Positions 43,880 through 55,331 of a stretch of DNA of 64,000 nucleotides are shown here, piece by piece; the first letter of the stretch is position 1; each line of letters opens with the position of its first letter. Location: positions 100,962,481 through 101,026,480 of the forward strand of contig CM039462.1 in NCBI GenBank assembly GCA_022414725.1, in the 5' to 3' direction. Below the pieces are notes generated by a model, which worked only from the letters and a program-made list of their open reading frames with translations, was not told the DNA's origin and searched no databases. The translations under genes and the position numbers were made by a program. The stretch comes from Microglena sp. YARC. Taxonomy: Eukaryota; Chlorophyta; Chlorophyceae; Chlamydomonadales; Chlamydomonadaceae.

Positions 43880-44484
43880 ATCTTAAACATTTAAAAAAGG
43901 AATCTTATACAACAATCAAGCCTCTGCCAGCACCTGTGCCAGCTGTCGGTGCCGATACCAAGTAAGTGGATTAGTGACAACATGTTCAAAGGATCTTAAA
44001 CAATCAAAAAGAGAATCTTATGAAACGATCAAGCCTCTGCCAGTACCCGTGCCAGCTGTCGGTGCTGATACCAAGTAAGTGGATAAGTGACAACATGTTC
44101 AAAGAATCTTAAACATTTAAAACAGAATCTTACAAACCACAGTAAAGCTGTGATTTGTTTCACTAAAAAAGACTCTTCATTCCTTATGGATCCCCCATGA
44201 TATTGTTGCTTCTGCATGTTTGTAGGGCTGGAAACATACAAATTATGTGAATTCGCACTACTAGTACCTTAGTTGGTTTGGCTTGATCTCCGTGGGTCCA
44301 CCCCACCCACAGAGGTGTGGGTGAGATCTGTGATAATTTAGCCAAGTGCGCCCAAGGGGAAGGTGTCGTGGATTTTGATTGGTACTCAAACAAAATATAT
44401 TACATTTATTTTATTTGAACTAAGCTCTAAGTGTATTTTGAACCTCAGCCAGCAGCTGTTCCCACTTGCGGTGTCGATACCAAG
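43880..44484 (+). repeat. Three reiterated donor-side exon ends (PLPAPVPAVGADT)
   Basis: Copies end at 43961, 44074 and 44483, each with CAGCTGT..GG(T/C)G..GATACCAA|GTAAG. The first two include AAGCCTCTGCCAG and a preceding ATCTTAAACA segment, and continue with AGTGACAACATGTTCAAA. The third copy is diverged and has GTAAGA. Confidence 0.85.
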
Positions 44485-44495
44485 TAAGAGGATAA

Positions 44496-47040
44496 GTGAA
44501 TCGGGCTGCAGGTCCGCTTTCTAGATGTCTGCTTGTGCCTGTCCCCCATGAATTCGAAGATACTGAATCTGGACTAAGCAGGCAGCACGTTGGTAAAGCA
44601 GGAACCGTGAAATACGAATAAAACCCAATACGAATACCCAAACCTAACCCAACCCAAGCCCGACCCAAACCTAACCTAACCCAATGCAAATTAACCTAAA
44701 ATGCAAGTCTCCTGAGAGAGCCGCATTTTTAAGTCTGCAAGACCCATTCATTAATTATTGCGCGCGCGATACGCCTATCTAGAAGTTTAGCTCCATTTAG
44801 TTGCCCCAAACCATGCTTCGTAGGCTCTATGGGTCACAGGGATTTTTTTCGGAATGCATTCTGATCGGAATACGAGACCCCGTTTGGGCCAAAATTATTG
44901 GAATACGAAACCCGATTTGAGATCCCAGCTCTCAGACCCAAATCGCTACCCAGAACCCAAATCGACCCGACGACCCGACCACGCAACCCGACAGAATGTT
45001 CCATTCCGCATGTTCGATTCCAAAGTCGCTTGTTCGTCTCACACGACCTGCCACCAGGCGAAACCGTATAGAATTTCATGAGCCATCCGATTATGCCACT
45101 CCCCTAATGCAACTCGAACAACGCGGGGTGCTCAGACAACGTTTTCGCGGTTGCCACATGGAGACTTGGCTTGGTGCTGCCAGGGGCTAGAATGCACCTA
45201 TGCTGCTAATCTGCTATCATAGCAGTGCTATGCATGCAGCAGGCTGCTATAAAAGCACTTGAATGTGTGTGGCCTGGTCTATTTGCGATGCTATGCGATT
45301 ATGTCACTGGCTTACCTACCTACGCTTGGCATCTTGTAGTTCAAAACTTGTGGCTAAGAGGCTTGATAAAGTTGTTACAAACGTGTGTAACGTATGACAT
45401 CCATGTGCAAATGCATGTTTTTCTAAGCCCCCCCCCCCCCCCCCCCCCCCAAAAATAAGGGTTTTCTACGCCCCCCAGACCTGTTAAATTAGTGGCCGAG
45501 CCGACGCTCTAAAATCGGAGTGAGTATACTGTCCTAGGAGGAGGCACAAAAAAAAGGAATGAGATTTGCTCTTACAGATTTGAAAACAAAATCCCTGTTG
45601 GGTCATGGTGTATGAGTTGTGAAAGGCTAAGTTAGTTAGTATTAGTGAATGAATAATATAAGTGAATGTTAGTTAATATTAGTCGGACGAGCCGTCTCAC
45701 CAGAATTTCGAATTTATTTGAAAACCTAATATTATTGTGACACTGTAATAATATAGTACGTGCCGTCTCACCAGAATTTCGAATTTATTTGAAAACCTTA
45801 TATTATTGTGACACTGTAATAATATAGTATATATTATATATAGTATATATAGTATTAAAAAAAAATTATAATCGTTTTTCAAACAAGGGGGGGCAAAAAA
45901 AAGTTAAAGACCCCATCCCAAAAAAGTGCTGAGGCACCCTTCCGCAGACCCCCCCCCCCCCCCCCCGGCTCCGGAACCCTGCAGCAGTCACTATCTCGGC
46001 CACCACTTGGTGTAATGGTGTCTAATTAGGCTCATTTTACAGGGTTTTCAAAGGCCTATCCATTGAGGTTGGTCTTGAGACCATTGGGAATGGTTGAAAC
46101 ATAGAAAACAAGGGCGTGACCGCCCTTGTGTTGGCAATTGAATGGGGATCCGCTGGAGGTATGAGGAAGCCTCGCTGAGCCCCGCTGTCACTAGGGTTGT
46201 TTTGTGTGCTGTGTGCAATGTGCGGTGTGTGCAACCTTGTTGCTGCCCTCGTAAACCTTGTTGCTGCCCTCTTGGCTGTTATTGCGGAACGTGTGTCTCG
46301 TATCCCGCGCTTTGGTACACAGTTGAGCGTTACCTCATAAACTGGGGCTGTGCACCCTCCGGCTGTGCGTGACTAGGCAGTCTCCTTCGGGATGACTTGA
46401 CTGTCGAATCCCAACGTCAAGTGGTTCGGGGCGCAGTTTGACTTAAATCTACCTGGAATACGAGGTGACATGACTGAAGATACAACTTGTCTGAAATTTT
46501 CTTCGAGTCGGAGAATAGGTGACTGTATTTGCGGGTTTATCGAGCTGCCTGCCGTTTGCAAACGTCAGTTGGTGCGGTCTAAATGCACTTTGTAGGGCGA
46601 ACCCTTAGGTTCCCTAGCACACCCGTTTGGCGCCTCCGTTTGGCGCACCCGTTTGGCGCACCCGGCAGTACGCCTGATGTACCGAAGTCGCTACCCATGG
46701 AGGGGCGGTAATCATCATCATCAATGTTACCTTGTTTAGTAGGGGTTGTGGGTCAGGGCCCCTTGGCCCCTAATGTGCCCACCTTTAATATTCTTCAATA
46801 ATCAGGCCTTCAATCCAAGCTTCAATCAGGCATTAAATGATCAGCCAAGCACGCAAGAGAATTCTGAAGGCGCTCTAAGTTTCCGTGGTCGCCGCTAAGC
46901 AATTGTTTACCGCACTTGCCCTTTGATTGTGGGTCCATCAAATAACATCAACTAGCACTAGTCACAAGAACGAAAACAGACGCACAGTGATGGGAAGGGA
47001 CAAGTTCTACGAGCGTGTCCAAGCGACACGGAAAATCGCT
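44496..47040. other. Long stretch without a recognised gene
   Basis: Contains AACCCAAACC and CCGAC(C) short repeats (44620-44990), C runs at 45428-45450 and about 45949-45966, a 71-bp tandem duplication at 45691-45832 and CACCCGTTTGGCG repeats at 46615-46665. The missing WBP11 C-terminal exon could lie here but is not visible. Confidence 0.5.
45691..45832. repeat. 71-bp tandem duplication
   Basis: GCCGTCTCACCAGAATTTCG and the following 50 bases recur at 45762 almost unchanged. Confidence 0.9.
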
Positions 47041-47930
47041 TTAGCAGTCACCGGCAGGGAGTTTCTGAAGTAGTGGAGAAAGTAGCTGCTTGTAGCCGAA
47101 TATAGCTACAAACATTGAACAACTTTTGGGAAGGATCTTGACCGCTGCGATGCTGATAACTCTAGTCATGCGCACTCCAACTATGAGCAAAAATGGTGGG
47201 TGCGGAGGTGGTCGGAATCGTTCAAACGCCTGGACATCTGTCGGACAGACGAATAGATGGACAGACGGACAGACGGACAGACGGCGGAGAGAGACACGGG
47301 GGGAACTTGGGGCTTCAGCCCCGGGACTCCTGGGGGGTCCAGAGGGGGCTAAAGCGAAAAAGAAGAATGAGGTCTCGCTCTGTACGTTGTTGTACAAGTG
47401 TTGGTTAGGGCGTTGTGTGTTGAAGAGAGAGAGAGAGAGAGACAGAGAGGGAGAGGGAGAGAGAGAAAGAGAAAGAGAGAGAGACCCTGCCCCCCCCCCG
47501 CCCCCCCCCCCCCTTATGTGCCCTGGGCAAAATATGTGGTGGGTCTCTCCCCCACTAGCATTTTTTACTGGTATTTAGTAGAGGAACACCCTAGTTCCCA
47601 CTCCCATGTTCATTCTGAGGGGTAGAAAAAAAAGTGCCTGGAAAGTACCTAATTTTTTTGAAAATGTCAGATTTTTTCCTTGACCCCCCCTCCCCCCCCC
47701 CCCCCCCCCCCCCCCCGCGGCCCCAAAACTTAGGAGGACCGTTACTTTTTTTCTACTGGGCCAAATCAAGAAATAAAACGGTATTCTTCATCCTCTCTAT
47801 GATATCTACAAAGTTGGACGACGGGGTCATTTTGGTTAGAAGTTGCCCCCCCCTGTTTTCAAACACTAATATTAGTTGCTGTTCCCTGTGAGTGAGTCAT
47901 GTTGGGAAGGTCATGCTCAAAACCTAATTA
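47041..47930. other. Low-complexity intergenic stretch
   Basis: GACAGACG repeats (47255-47285), GAGA repeats (47425-47485) and C tracts at about 47486-47515 and 47692-47716. Frames through it are low-complexity; no gene is supported. Confidence 0.5.
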
Positions 47931-47934
47931 ATAT

Positions 47935-48690
47935 ACCACTGATACACGGATTTTCCTCCAATACAGGAATTGAACTACCCTGTGTATCCCTTGCCTTCTT
48001 CACCAGTTACTTGGAGCTGATGTCGGAGCTGTCTGCCCTGTTGGCTAGCTTGTGTAGTGCCGGCTGGCTGGATACTGCTGGCTGACCCAAACCCCAAACC
48101 AATTGACTAATATAACAATACACGAATTGAAATACCCTGTATCCCCCGGCTTCTTCACCAGTTACTTGCATTGTCTGAGCTGTCTGACCTGTTTGCAGGC
48201 TGAATTGTGTACTGCTGGCTGGCTTGTGTAGTGCTGGCTGACCCAAACCCCAAACCAATATACCAATACACCAATACACGAATTGAACTACCCTGTATCC
48301 CCCGTATCTTTCACCAGTTACTTGGAGCTCATGCCTGAGCTGTCTGCCCTGTTGGCTGGCTGGCTTGTGTAGTGCTGGCTGGCTGGATACTGCTGGCTGA
48401 TACAGACCCCAAACCAATTGACCAATATACCATAACACGAACTGGACTACCCTCAATCCCCCGCCTTTTCACCAGTTATTTGAAGCTGATATCTGAGCTG
48501 TCTGACCTGTTGGCTGTCTGACTTGTGTACTGCTGGCTGGCTGGCTGGCTAGATACTGCTGGCTGACCTAAACCCCAAACCAATTGACCAATTGACCAAT
48601 ATACTTAAACACAAACTGAACCACCCTCTATCCCCTGCCTTTTCACCAAGTATTTGGAGCTTATGTCTGAGCTGTCTGACCTTGGAGCTT
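47935..48690. repeat. About 165-bp tandem repeat, four to five units
   Basis: Units contain CACCAGTTACTTGGAGCT, TGTCTGAGCTGTCTG, GTGTAGTGCTGGCTGGCTGG and ACCCAAACCCCAAACCAA. Units begin near 47940, 48080, 48240, 48400 and 48570, with indel differences. Confidence 0.85.
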
Positions 48691-48699
48691 TTCAGTGAA

Positions 48700-49861
48700 G
48701 TTGTTCACGTCTCTTGTTTTTGACTCATACTCTCCGTACGTGCAAGGGAGGACGTCCATTGGTAAATTGTTGGTCTCGTGGGCCTTTGGATAAAGAGGAG
48801 TGAGCCAGGCAGGCAGCACCCATCCTCTTAGTCAAGTCTAGTAGCATGTAGATCTGGTATAGAGATTTGGGGCCCATTAGACTAGACTAAGATATAGTCC
48901 CTTTTGGGTGGGGGCGTGGTAACATATTTCATTCTGTATCTGTCTTACTTAAGGTATGGAACTCCAGTCTGGATCTGGGTACTTCAGGAGGATCCCTAGC
49001 TCTGATGCCTGAGACGCCAATTGTATAGCCTTCGTTCTGGTCGACGGACCCTCCTTCCGTTGCGCCCTGTGACGCAAGGGGCCCTTCGATGTTGAGTTTG
49101 CGACGGAGGCCGAAGCGTCCTGACCTACCCTGGTGTGAACGTATGCTATACCTTTTCTGGTAACCAGGTCTTGCTGTGCTGTTCACATCCCGGCTGCATA
49201 GCTAGGGCAACTTGGGGCAGTTGTGAACAGCCAGGTGCTAAGTGTTAAGGATGCCCCACTTGGATCTCAAAATGTGGTTTACGGATACATGAACTTGAAC
49301 TTGGTTGCATGGCTCCAGCCTTTAAGGCTGCTCGCCGACACCGGCCGTACTTGGATACAGGGTTTAACCGCGTGCAATGCATAATTCCACAATTTCCATA
49401 GTTAATTTTAATTTGATTCGCATTTGTAGGCGTCAAATGCACTCACGCCTTGTAATCTTGAATGGAGCAATGTTGTACATATTATTTCCATGCAGTTCGT
49501 GCAATTGTAACGTGTTTCTGCTAATAATAATTGAACTTGAACTTGTTTACATGGCTCCAGGTAGCTATGTGGCTGATCGCCGCCTTTAAAAATAATAGGC
49601 CGTCGAACGGAATGGCTCCCTCAACTGAAGTAACAATTTACCATATATAAACTGGCTGCAAGGTAGAATTATAGGGGGTCGTAATTAAATCATGTTTTAA
49701 TAGTTCAATCAATTCGATATCGGAGGATGGATACCAGTCATTCATCATGATGCTCCCACTCTCTCAGGGCGCCTTCTTTACAGCAAAACTGCCCCCTCCC
49801 CTCCCCCCCGGCAGGAACAACTACCCCCTCGGCCGTGGTGTGGGGGGGACTGTGGGTGAGA

Positions 49862-49894
<33 letters not shown>

Positions 49895-50159
49895 CTCAGA
49901 TAGTGGATTACCCCAGTAAACAGCAACAATTAAGGTTTTCTGGCCTTGTTTCTTACATGTGTAAACTTTTCTTACTTGCGATTCCACATTCAGTGTTTCT
50001 TACATGTGTAAACTTTTCTTACTTGCGATTCCACATTCAGAACCTTTATGAATGGAAATGGCACTAAGTCTTTTTGGAGCAACCTAGCCGACTATCTTTC
50101 TACTTGTAGAAGAGCAAGACAGGAAGCCCTGGACTGCTTACTGGCACCGTAATTTATCA
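48700..50159. other. Intergenic with dispersed repeats
   Basis: TTGAACTTGGTTGCATGGCT at about 49297 and TTGAACTTGTTTACATGGCT at about 49539 belong to a dispersed repeat also at 15614, 17165-17200 (inverted) and 58708-58750. A G run lies at 49864-49893 and a 46-bp tandem duplication at 49949-50040. Confidence 0.55.
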
Positions 50160-50470
50160 TCCCTTTTTTTCTTCTTCTTGTGACTTCTCATTTGTTAGCT
50201 TCTTACCTCCGCCACTGTAAGTGGTTGAGATCTGGGTCCGGCTCTAAGGGGTTTAATACCTACGCCACCAAAACGGTGGTTGGGAGTTTGGTTTGTTTGT
50301 CCTCGACACACCCCTGATGTAATGGGGTTTTTTGCTTTGTGGGTGCTTTTTCTTTTTGTTTAAAGCACTGAGTCTCATACACCCTCGCGGTGTCAAGTAG
50401 ACTTTAACATGTAATGTAATGTAATGTAATGTAATGTAATGTAATGTAATGTAATGTAATGTAATGTAAT
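50160..50470 (+). mobile_element. Possible SINE or LINE 3' end with (TGTAA)n tail
   Basis: About 240 bp of complex sequence (CCGCCACTGTAAGTGG, CTCGACACACCCCTGATG) passes into about 13 perfect TGTAA units (50408-50470). A simple-repeat tail at the 3' end of a unique block is typical of several non-LTR element groups. No coding frame or tRNA-like promoter was confirmed. Confidence 0.4.
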
Positions 50471-51211
50471 GTTAGATTTCTAAGACTTGTGGAAAATTAG
50501 AAAATCGGTTTATCGGCCGTCTCGTCTGACGGGGCGAAGCTATTTAAACAGCAATAATTAAGGTAACCCCAAATGTCTTCTGCTGTCTCCAACGTGTTCC
50601 TGGCTTCCTGCTGCCTAGATGCTACTGTTCCCAGACTCCCAGCGAGACTTATCCGTGGGATCTAACCATTTACGTACGCGTACGCTGATGCTGGCAGATT
50701 CTTGGCACTACAGAAGCTCCTGGGGAATCACCCAGGGGATCAACCGATCAGACTATGAGGGAGAGCTCGCAATTTGCAGCAGCTAGGCATGCATTCACGC
50801 AGGGATGACGACCAAAGAAAGAGGTTGCAGAATCAAGGGTTTGCAGATCTTTGCGCGCACGCTGGCGATCTCACAGGGGACAGGTTGTCTCGCAAGTCGC
50901 CACTGCAGGCCCAGCTGAAGACCAATTTCAAGCTTCACGTAGAGATAGGACACCCGCGGGTGCACCCGGGCCAGACCGGAAAGCTGGGCCACAAGCGCAT
51001 GAGCTGGCCAACCGAACAATTTGCCGCCCCCCTGAAATCTCCACTACATCCACCACATCTCAAACTGCTGCCTGATGCCTGCCTGATGCCTGCCCCCTCA
51101 CGTGCGGTGGATGTAGTGCTGCTCTTGTTTCCAACCGCGGTTTAATCTTAGGGTACAATCCTTATCAATACTGCATCCCCGAGTTGACCACTTTCACAAA
51201 TCGAAGCAGAA
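50471..51211. other. Upstream region of atpG
   Basis: No other gene recognised. The last stretch before 51212 (GAGTTGACCACTTTCACAAA) is presumably the 5' untranslated leader. Confidence 0.5.
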
Positions 51212-51319
51212 ATGGCCTTCTCTACCGTTGCTCGTGCCAACAAGGCCTCATTCTGCTCCGTCAAGGCGGCTGCCCCTAGGGCCGCTCGCATGATGGCAGT
51301 CAGGCCCCAGGCCTCCAAG
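51212..51319 (+). CDS. atpG: Chloroplast ATP synthase subunit b', exon 1 (transit peptide)
   Basis: Encodes 36 residues starting MAFSTVARANKASFCSVKAA, rich in Ala, Ser, Arg and Lys and poor in acidic residues, as expected of a chloroplast transit peptide. The exon ends at AAG|GCAAGC, so the donor is GC rather than GT; the acceptor TTTGTAG at 51410 restores phase 0 into GAKFDL. The start is the first ATG and fits a nuclear-encoded plastid protein. Subunit b' pairs with subunit b to form the peripheral stalk of CF1CF0. Confidence 0.9.
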
Positions 51320-51410
51320 GCAAGCTATAGATGTTCAAGCTTGGTATTTCAGAGCATATTCGAGCATTCACGGGGATTGATCCTAATTGCGGATGGATTG
51401 ATGTTTGTAG

Positions 51411-51498
51411 GGCGCCAAGTTCGACCTGGTGAACCTGGTGAACCCAGCCACCGTCGCTGTCGTTGGCAACCTTATCATGGCCACCCCTGCCTCCGCCG
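51411..51498 (+). CDS. atpG: Chloroplast ATP synthase subunit b', exon 2
   Basis: Encodes GAKFDLVNLVNPATVAVVGN followed by LIMATPASA and ends in phase 1 at G|GTAAGG. The hydrophobic stretch ending ATPASA looks like a second, thylakoid-type signal segment, consistent with the bipartite presequence known for subunit b' (CF0 II). The 91-bp intron before it is 51320-51410. Confidence 0.9.
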
Positions 51499-51590
51499 GT
51501 AAGGGGGATCGATGCTTGATCCTATGCTTATTGGCGATCCAAGTTACTTTTCGCTTTTCTTACCCTATCCGCAAATGTACTTCTTCGCAG

Positions 51591-51622
51591 AGGTCGGCAA
51601 GATTTTCGACTTCAACTTGACG
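51591..51622 (+). CDS. atpG: Chloroplast ATP synthase subunit b', exon 3 (microexon)
   Basis: A 32-nt exon between TTCTTCGCAG and ACG|GTACGC, encoding EVGKIFDFNLT. This is the start of the mature subunit: the FDFNLT-x-P motif precedes the membrane helix. Phases on both sides fit exons 2 and 4 exactly, which confirms this very short exon. Confidence 0.92.
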
Positions 51623-53303
51623 GTACGCAAAACTGAAGACTGGGAGTGTGACAGTTTTTGTTTTGACTAGCACGATCATCGGTGCAGTCTTGGTGTCGAG
51701 TACAGAAAGTACTTTGCCTAGACACATCGCTTGGTCACGGGAGAGATGGAGGTCGGGGGATCTAAGATGCCTGAAGCATTGCCCCGAAGTGTTGAGGGTG
51801 GCTGTTATTTGGGGTGGCCAGCATAGTATTGCCCATTCTTCACTCCTCATGCTTACACACTTATTCTCTGTGTACGTGATTGGAGAGAGGCCATCCTTCA
51901 GTTGATTTTGCTTTTCTCATCTTAGAATGTCTCTGTGGGGTAAGTGTGTAACTGTCATGACTTAAACAGCAGATGAGGATGTGCTAGCGGGAGGGTGATG
52001 AGTACCAGGTGAGTAGTCCTGTTGAATCGGGTTAGAATCTAGCCCAAGATGGACACTGGTATTTAAGCGAGATGAAGCGGGACCTCTGCTGCGGCATGAA
52101 AAAAGTCTTGAAAGTAAGAAGTAGTTCTAGGCTGGTGGTTGCTTAGCATGGTAAGACAAAAGTCACAGTAAGGTAGGATGTTGAGGATAGCTCTTGAGCT
52201 ATGAAGAGTCCAGGGAATGCGTGCACTCAGTTGCAACGGTATTCATCCTATTTAAGGGGAAGTCGGGAAAGCAAATCAACTGAGGCTTCAATGTTATGGG
52301 TTCAGAAATGGATTGGATTGTTATATTGTTTCCCATCCAACTCTGGGCTGCTCCCTGTCTCCCAATTCCAAGTCCTCCCATGTAACACCCACAGAAACCA
52401 GGGTGCATCATAAGCAAATTAGGCATTTCAAGACTTTTCCATATCTGAAGCCCCCATTTGCCACCATCCTAGATTAGTTCCCAAGTTAGTGGACTGTTAT
52501 ATAGCTTTTCATAGCTTTTCTTTTCGGCTGTAGCTTCTAGGCAGCTCATTGAGCTAGCCACCAAGCTAAACCCAAATATTTTAGTGGTTCTTAACAGCTG
52601 ATTGTGTCTGCTTCAAGGTGCACTAGGTCTCATTTGGTTTGGCTCAAAAGCCAGACAGGGCTGGGGAGCTGTCTAGAAGCTGTTGCCTGTAGCTGAAATA
52701 AGATGCTACAGTCATTACCCAAGAGGAGACAAAGGCATGACAGGAATGCCCAGTTTTAGTTCCTTTGTTCTACCTCGGATTGGCAGTGGAACAGGAAGGA
52801 GTGTGGTTACCCCCACTGAAAGCAAACAGGCTGGTCCCCTCAACCTCACGCCTCGAAGCAAGACTACTATTTATTTATTTAGGAAGGAGTTGTTTCCCTA
52901 CATCAGGCCCTGTGTCACTGCTGGTAAAGGATTAGCTACCCTGGTTATGAGTGAATACAGCGGACCTGCTCAGCATGGGTAATGGTAGTAAACACGATCT
53001 TAAAGCCTGAGGCTGATCTTTTAAGGAAGAAATTGTACATCACACTACATAAACATAGGGATACCTTGAGCAGGACAGTATTTATCTCGATGTGCCTGAG
53101 GAGCACACCTGTTGCAGAGCTTGTAGTCCTTGAGAACACCCACATTCGCACCCATCCATAAAGCTTTAAGTCCCCTTGTCTCCATCAAGCTGGGTGCGCA
53201 TTTGGAGTCCAGTAGGGCACCAAGAAAAATGTCGTCATCCTCATGATCATCATAGCTCCTTATGACCCATTACTTACTGAATTTCAAATTTGTATTTGTG
53301 TAG
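51623..53303. other. atpG intron 3
   Basis: A 1681-bp intron. It holds a MITE (52515-52699), a CACGCCT-type dispersed repeat (52810-52885) and a GGAGTCCAGTAGGG repeat (53200-53250). No other exon is needed, since phases of exons 3 and 4 fit. Confidence 0.85.
52515..52699. mobile_element. MITE in atpG intron 3
   Basis: CTTTTCTTTTCGGCTGTAGC followed by TTCTAGGCAGCTC, with an inverted GAGCTGTCTAGAAGCTGTTG and TAGCTGAAA end. Same family as 28220-28410; it shares CTTCAAGGTGCACTAGGT with 54006-54187. Confidence 0.8.
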
Positions 53304-53498
53304 GGTCCCATCATGGCTGCGCAGTTCCTCTTCCTCATGGTGGTCCTTGAGAAGACCTGGTTCACCCCCGTCGGCAAGGTCCTGGACGACCGTGACGCCG
53401 CCATCCGCGACAAGTTGGGCTCCGTCAAGGACTCCACTGGTGATGTTGATGGTCTGGCCAAGGAGGCCCAGGATCTCCTGAGGGCTGCCCGCACGGAG
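53304..53498 (+). CDS. atpG: Chloroplast ATP synthase subunit b', exon 4 (membrane helix and stalk)
   Basis: 65 codons from GPIMAAQFLFLMVVLEKTWF (the single N-terminal membrane helix) to TPVGKVLDDRDAAIRDKLGS and the start of the long helical stalk, ending ARTE at GAG|GTGAGA. The helix-FTPVGK-x-LD-x-RD pattern is diagnostic for subunit b/b' of plastids and cyanobacteria. The protein anchors the peripheral stalk in the thylakoid membrane. Confidence 0.97.
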
Positions 53499-54005
53499 GT
53501 GAGATTTTGTTTGAAAATAATGACTTTCCTCTTGAGAGGGTGGGTCTCAGTGCGCTAGCCCTAGACTCGAAGAATTAGATGTGATGTGTGCTGAGTCACT
53601 CCTACACTGAAATTCATTCGTTATCATGTGCTGTCTGCTTGGAGCCCAATTTTGTTTCGTTGCGTGGTTGCTCTTGGTGAACACAGTTGAGATTCATTTG
53701 TTATTATTTTATATCTATGCTTGGAAGCCCTTGTTTCCCAGTGTTTGGTTGCTCCTAGGTGATGACCTGACCTGCCTATTTTATACAACAATTACTAATC
53801 CATTAGCGAGCCCATTTATGAATATTTGGCGGTGTATGTTAGTCGAGTTGACAAAGGTCCAATTGCGATATCGCTAATGGAATAGTATTTGACATATGAG
53901 CTTTGCCTATGAGGCTGCTCTGAGGTAGGCTGTCACTAACTGTAACATTCGCAAGCATCATGCTCACACACTTTGCCCATTCACATGCACCAGCCTTGTC
54001 ATAGA

Positions 54006-54187
54006 TTTCCTTTTCGGCTACCAGCAGCAGCTTCTAGGCAGCTCCCTGGGCCAGCCACTGGGTGAAGTCCCATGAGTACCGCAGTTCTGGACAACGGATC
54101 CTGCCAGCTTCAAGGTGCACTAGGTTATGCTGACTAACCAATCAGGAGAGCTGCCTTGAAGCTGATGGTCATAGCTGAAAAGAGAAG
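54006..54187. mobile_element. MITE in atpG intron 4
   Basis: TTTCCTTTTCGGCT..AGCAGCTTCTAGGCAGCTCC with inverted GAGAGCTGCCTTGAAGCTGA..AGCTGAAAAGAGAA. It lies in the 745-bp intron 53499-54243, ending 57 bp before the acceptor. Confidence 0.8.
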
Positions 54188-54243
54188 CCCTGAGCATTGT
54201 ATCCATCAGGTGCCTGAACAAGTTTCTCTCCTCACGTGCCCAG

Positions 54244-54459
54244 GTTTCCGCCATGGTCAACGCCAAGAAGAACGCCAAGCAGTCTGAGCTGGACAAGATC
54301 TACGACGCTGCTAAGGCCAAGGTCAACGCCGAGGTTGAGGCCTCCATCGCTGAGTTGGATAAGGAGTCTGCCGTTGTGCTGAAGAACCTGGACGCTCAGG
54401 TTGAGAAGATCTCCTCCGAGGTCCTTGCCCGTGTCCTGCCCGATGGCGTCAAGCTCTAA
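54244..54459 (+). CDS. atpG: Chloroplast ATP synthase subunit b', exon 5
   Basis: After acceptor GTGCCCAG it encodes VSAMVNAKKNAKQSELDKIY and a charged heptad-like stalk ending ISSEVLARVLPDGVKL and TAA. The spliced product is 212 residues, normal for precursor b'. The Ala/Glu/Lys-rich helix dimerises with subunit b and reaches CF1. Codon use is regular, with mostly C-ending codons. No duplicated exon ends were seen in this gene, unlike its two neighbours. Confidence 0.97.
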   Translation, partial: VSAMVNAKKNAKQSELDKIYDAAKAKVNAEVEASIAELDKESAVVLKNLDAQVEKISSEVLARVLPDGVKL

Positions 54460-54685
54460 TGCGCTGCTGCCCAATATACTGTATTGGTAGTTATTTTTAA
54501 TAGATCTGCCACATCCAGCTCACACCTGGAGAAAAGTCGGTGATGTGGATGTACTTTACCTACCCATGAGTTGAGTCACATAAGCGTGTTGCACAACTTC
54601 ATGTCCTGTTTTAGACGCATAACTATGTGTCACATTTTTGAACGAGGAGTTGGAACCAGAGAAGATCATCCATCTATCAATATTT

Positions 54686-54690
54686 TGTAA
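54686..54690 (+). terminator. Poly(A) signal TGTAA of atpG
   Basis: TGTAA lies 227 bp after the stop codon. TGTAA, not AATAAA, is the usual green-algal signal. Confidence 0.7.
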
Positions 54691-54721
54691 ATTTGTACAG
54701 ATTGCCAGTGGCCTTTCCTTC

Positions 54722-54943
54722 TGTGAATTCCGGAGTTTGTGCTAAGCACGTAGACGAGGGGAAGACGGTAAGGATAAGATCTTAACAGTTAGATAAGCAT
54801 TCGATCAATGCGCTAGGAGAAAGTACTGGGATGCTGCGGTACCTCATGGTACCGGCATCAGTGTCCGTGCCATAGCTGGCAGCGGTGCAGCAGGGAGGAG
54901 TCCTGTGCACTCTAGGTGAGCCGGTGAAACCCGGTGAATAACA
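54722..54943 (-). repeat. 3' LTR of the Gag-only element
   Basis: 222 bp; begins TGTTATTCACCGGG on the minus strand and ends GGAATTCACA. Shorter than the other LTR by two small deletions (about 13 and 10 bp). Confidence 0.93.
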
Positions 54944-55331
54944 TCCCCCCCAATTCCTGGTATTCTTCATTCTGGAGAATTCCGGGAATTAGAGGAGTTA
55001 AAAGAAAACTAGAGGGACTTTAAATTATTTATAAGCAGGTAACGTTTTGGAAGATAAACTAGCAGGCTGGCTTATAAAAGGGGTGCAAGGAGAGGAGGTT
55101 CAGGAGTATCCTGTGGGACAGGATGTCTGCCCTGTTCAAAATCTAAAAGAAAAGAAAGCAGACACTCAAGTGGCAATCAATCAATATTCTGGGAAAAGTC
55201 TATCTCATGTCCAGGAGTCCAGGGTAGAAATTGTTTAGGTGACTGGTGGGAAGTCAAATCTAAAATGCTACAAGGGAAGCCATGTAAGCTTATCATCTTA
55301 TCAACTGCTGGCTAGCTACTGGGTCAGAGAA

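Noticed and set aside
47126..47578. 150-codon frame
   Set aside because: Driven by GACAGACG and GAGA simple repeats and a C tract.
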